DNA of 16,429 bases from PGZG01 sp040235405 (GTDB taxonomy: Bacteria; Pseudomonadota; Gammaproteobacteria; Pseudomonadales; Alcanivoracaceae): the NCBI GenBank assembly GCA_040235405.1, contig JBECKT010000079.1, positions 1 to 16,429 on the forward strand, in the 5' to 3' direction. The notes beneath the pieces are model-generated. The model saw only the letters and a list, made by a program, of their open reading frames with translations, searched no databases and was not told where the DNA came from. The position numbers were made by a program, and so were the translations under genes. Shown here in pieces: positions 14,129 to 16,429 of the stretch. Position 1 is the stretch's first letter; each line of letters begins with the position of its first letter.

Positions 14129-16141
14129 ATGAACTACTTCGTTACTGGCGCCACCGGCTTTATCGGTCGCTTTCTCATTGCCCGCCTGCTCAGCCGCAAG
14201 GACAGCCGTGTTTTCGCGCTGATTCGCCCCGGTTCCGAATACAAACTCGATGCCCTGCGCCGGCGCCTGAATGTCGAGCCGGAGCGTCTGGTTGGCATCA
14301 AGGGCGACCTGACCAAGAAGGTCCTTGGGGTCAGCAAGCGCGACCGCGACGATCTCGCCGCCGCGAAGATTGATCACTTTTTTCATCTGGCGGCGATCTA
14401 CGATCTTACCGCCGATGAAAACCAGCAGCGCTATACCAATATCGAAGGCACCCGCAATGCCCTGCGATTGGCCGAGGAGCTGGATGCCATCTGTTTCCAC
14501 CACATCAGCTCGATTGCCGCTGCCGGCCTGTATGACGGCACCTTCCGCGAAGACATGTTCGACGAGGCCGGCGAGCTGGCCGATGCCTACCTGCAGACCA
14601 AGCACGAAGCCGAAGCGCTGGTAAGACTCGAAGCGAAACTGCCGTGGCGCATTTACCGCCCGTCCATGGTGGTCGGCCACTCGCAGACCGGCGAGATGGA
14701 CAAGGTCGACGGCCCCTACTACTTCTTCAAACTGATCCAGAAGCTCAGCGATGTGTTACCGCCCTGGGTACCGCTGCTCGGCATCGAAGGGGGTCAGTTC
14801 AATATCGTCCCGGTGGATTTTGTTGCCAGTGCCATTGATCACATTGCCCATGTGCCGGACCGCGATGGCCAGTGTTTCCACCTGACCGCAGATCGTCACT
14901 ACAGCGTTGGCGAGGTGATGAACATTTTTGCCGGCGTTGCCGATGCACCGAAAATGCCGGTGCGGATCGACAACAGCGTATTCGAGGCGGTGCCCGGCAT
15001 GGTGCGCAAGGGCATCAGCTCGCTGACACCGGCGAAGTTTTTCCTGCATCAGGCGCTGGAGGGGCTGGATATTCCCGAGTCGGCGCTGAAGTTTCTCAGC
15101 TACCCGACCAGCTTCGACAACAGCAATGCCAGGGCCGCACTGAACGGCAGCGGCATTGAAGCACCGGAACTGGAAGCCTATGCCCAGTTGCTGTGGGATT
15201 ACTGGGAGAACCATCTGGACCCGGACCGTGACGAGCGCGAAGACGATAGCGCCCCGTCAATCAGCCTTGAGGAACGCGTCTCCGGCAAAGTCGTACTGGT
15301 GACTGGCGCCACCTCCGGCATCGGTAAAGCCGCCGCCCTGAAGCTGGCCCGTGCCGGCGCCATCGTGCTGGTGGTCGCCCGTACCGCGGAAAAACTGGAA
15401 GAAACCCTGCACGAGATCGAACAACTGGGCGGCAAGGCCTTCTCCTATAGCGCTGACGTATCGCATCTGGACGACTGCGACCGCCTGATCAAGCAGATCA
15501 TTGCCGATCACGGTCAGGTCGACATTCTGGTTAACAACGCCGGCCGCTCGATCCGTCGTTCCGTGGAGCACTCTTATGATCGCTTCCACGATTTCGAACG
15601 GACTATGCAGCTGAACTATTTCGGCGCCCTGCGTCTGATCATGCAGCTGCTGCCATCCATGACCGAACGGGGCGCTGGCCATATCATCAATATTTCTTCC
15701 ATTGGTGTACTGACCAGTGCGCCGCGCTTCTCTGCTTACGTTGCTTCCAAAGCGGCACTGGATGCGTTCACCCGCTGCGCGGCGTCGGAGCTTGCCCACC
15801 ACGGCATCCGCTTCACCACCATCAACATGCCACTGGTGCGCACACCGATGATCGCACCGACCAAGATCTACAACCATGTGCCAACCATCAGCCCGAACCA
15901 GGCTGCAGACATGATCTGCGATGCCATCGTGCGCCAGCCGAAACGGATCGCCACCAGCCTCGGCATTGTCGGTCAGGTGATGCACTTCCTGACCCCGAAG
16001 ATCACCGAAACCATCATGAATACCGGCTACAAGATTTTCTCCGACTCGTCTGCGGCACTGGGCCAGAAAGAGAAAACCCCGAAGCGGATGAGCCGCGAAC
16101 AGCAGGCCTTCTCACGGCTGTTCAAGGGCATCCACTGGTAA
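14129..16141 (+). CDS. Two-domain fatty acyl-CoA reductase (alcohol-forming), Maqu_2220-like
   Basis: A 670-aa NADPH enzyme expected to reduce fatty acyl-CoA, via the aldehyde, to fatty alcohol for wax-ester synthesis. The N-terminal extended SDR domain (1-365) has TGATGFIG (6-13), HHISS (124-128) and the catalytic pair Tyr154-xxx-Lys158, plus the family block GHSQTGEMDKVDGPYYFF. The C-terminal classical SDR domain (380-640) has TGATSGIG (392-399), NNAG (469-472), Ser524 and Tyr537-xxx-Lys541, so both active sites look intact. Length, domain order and long stretches such as DRFHDFERTMQLNYFG and the end FKGIHW match, from memory, the 661-aa Marinobacter enzyme Maqu_2220. The MNYFVTG start agrees with that homologue and has a good ribosome binding site. 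Divergent TetR may regulate it. No wax synthase is in the window. Confidence 0.93.
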   Translation: MNYFVTGATGFIGRFLIARLLSRKDSRVFALIRPGSEYKLDALRRRLNVEPERLVGIKGDLTKKVLGVSKRDRDDLAAAKIDHFFHLAAIYDLTADENQQRYTNIEGTRNALRLAEELDAICFHHISSIAAAGLYDGTFREDMFDEAGELADAYLQTKHEAEALVRLEAKLPWRIYRPSMVVGHSQTGEMDKVDGPYYFFKLIQKLSDVLPPWVPLLGIEGGQFNIVPVDFVASAIDHIAHVPDRDGQCFHLTADRHYSVGEVMNIFAGVADAPKMPVRIDNSVFEAVPGMVRKGISSLTPAKFFLHQALEGLDIPESALKFLSYPTSFDNSNARAALNGSGIEAPELEAYAQLLWDYWENHLDPDRDEREDDSAPSISLEERVSGKVVLVTGATSGIGKAAALKLARAGAIVLVVARTAEKLEETLHEIEQLGGKAFSYSADVSHLDDCDRLIKQIIADHGQVDILVNNAGRSIRRSVEHSYDRFHDFERTMQLNYFGALRLIMQLLPSMTERGAGHIINISSIGVLTSAPRFSAYVASKAALDAFTRCAASELAHHGIRFTTINMPLVRTPMIAPTKIYNHVPTISPNQAADMICDAIVRQPKRIATSLGIVGQVMHFLTPKITETIMNTGYKIFSDSSAALGQKEKTPKRMSREQQAFSRLFKGIHW

Positions 16142-16167
16142 ACCATCCGCACAGCGGCAAGCGCACA

Positions 16168-16201
16168 CGGAAAGGGCCCGGCAAACTGCCGGGCTTTTCC
16201 G
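16168..16201 (+). terminator. Intrinsic terminator of the fatty acyl-CoA reductase
   Basis: GCCCGGCA (16176-16183), loop AAC, TGCCGGGC (16187-16194), then TTTT. The outer CGGAAA and TTTTCCG extend the stem. It follows the stop codon by 27 bases. Confidence 0.88.
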
Positions 16202-16313
16202 TTCTGGCATTCACACCCCGGCGGTGATGGTGTCCATATTTCCCGCTTTATGAGACCATCGCGGCCATAGTGCGCCCTGCGCCCGCCCCCATATCTGCCC
16301 CGGTACACTGTCC

Positions 16314-16429
16314 ATGGAAATCAAGGTCAACTATCTCGACAACCTCCGGCTCGAGGCAAAGTTTGACGACTTTAGCGTCATCTCGGACCAGCCGATCCGC
16401 TACAAGGGCGACGGCTCGGCGCCCGGTCC
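16314..16429 (+). CDS. ycaO: OsmC/YcaO-domain protein, N-terminal fragment (window edge)
   Basis: The first 38 codons only; the gene runs off the window. The sequence starts MEIKVNYLDNLRLEAKF and continues QPIRYKGDGSAPG, which matches the OsmC-like N-terminal domain of the long OsmC-YcaO fusion proteins of gammaproteobacteria. In E. coli, YcaO alone supports beta-methylthiolation of ribosomal protein S12 by RimO; YcaO domains use ATP to activate amide bonds. There is no Shine-Dalgarno before the ATG and no earlier in-frame start nearby; TACACT five bases upstream may be a -10 of a nearly leaderless transcript. The YcaO part itself is not visible. Confidence 0.8.
   Translation, partial: MEIKVNYLDNLRLEAKFDDFSVISDQPIRYKGDGSAPG

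Noticed and set aside
15257..15985. 242-codon frame opposite the C-terminal SDR domain
   Set aside because: Antisense shadow of a conserved Rossmann domain, with no start signal or family resemblance.

Overview
The window (about 60% G+C, densely packed, short intergenic gaps, AGGAG-type ribosome binding sites) looks like a chromosomal segment of a marine or oil-associated gammaproteobacterium of the broad Marinobacter/Alcanivorax/Pseudomonas kind. The clues are a two-domain fatty acyl-CoA reductase closely resembling the Marinobacter wax-ester enzyme Maqu_2220, a LadS-type hybrid kinase, an OsmC-YcaO fusion, a PPi-dependent phosphofructokinase, and six copies of a TGTAGGAGC...GCTCCTACA REP-like element. 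Genus is inference. I see no phage, transposase, CRISPR array, tRNA or rRNA.

Left third (1-2890, + strand): PPi-dependent 6-phosphofructokinase (pfp), two REP-like elements, a 64-aa protein of unknown function whose stop overlaps the start of an exported rhodanese (ATGA), then soluble inorganic pyrophosphatase (ppa) with its own extended -10 promoter and a bidirectional terminator. pfp and ppa both handle pyrophosphate. The rhodanese frame runs through a hairpin and the ppa promoter and overlaps ppa by 55 nt, which suggests its normal stop was lost.

Middle (2897-12220): a molybdopterin oxidoreductase on the - strand is divergent from a secreted-N-terminus 7TMR-DISM hybrid histidine kinase (LadS-like) on the + strand. 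The kinase converges on a long - strand run, listed in transcription order: nitroreductase, dienelactone hydrolase, antibiotic-biosynthesis-monooxygenase-fold protein, MoxR AAA+ ATPase and CoxE-like VWA protein. The MoxR/VWA pair is tightly linked and probably works as a chaperone-type module.

Right (12307-16429): a small one-helix membrane protein, a small CxxC/CxxC protein preceded by an AT-rich region with a 17-bp direct repeat, a TetR regulator divergent from the 670-aa fatty acyl-CoA reductase, a terminator, and the first 38 codons of an OsmC/YcaO gene cut by the window edge.

The most distinctive signal is the REP-like family: twelve hairpin arms in six elements, using four stem sequences that vary on both sides so that pairing is kept. 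The elements lie next to stop codons, and two genes (hybrid kinase and TetR) take their stop codon from inside an element. No wholly new system is proven. The best candidates for further work are the MoxR/VWA cluster, the unusual metal-ligand region of the molybdoenzyme, and the REP-like elements.
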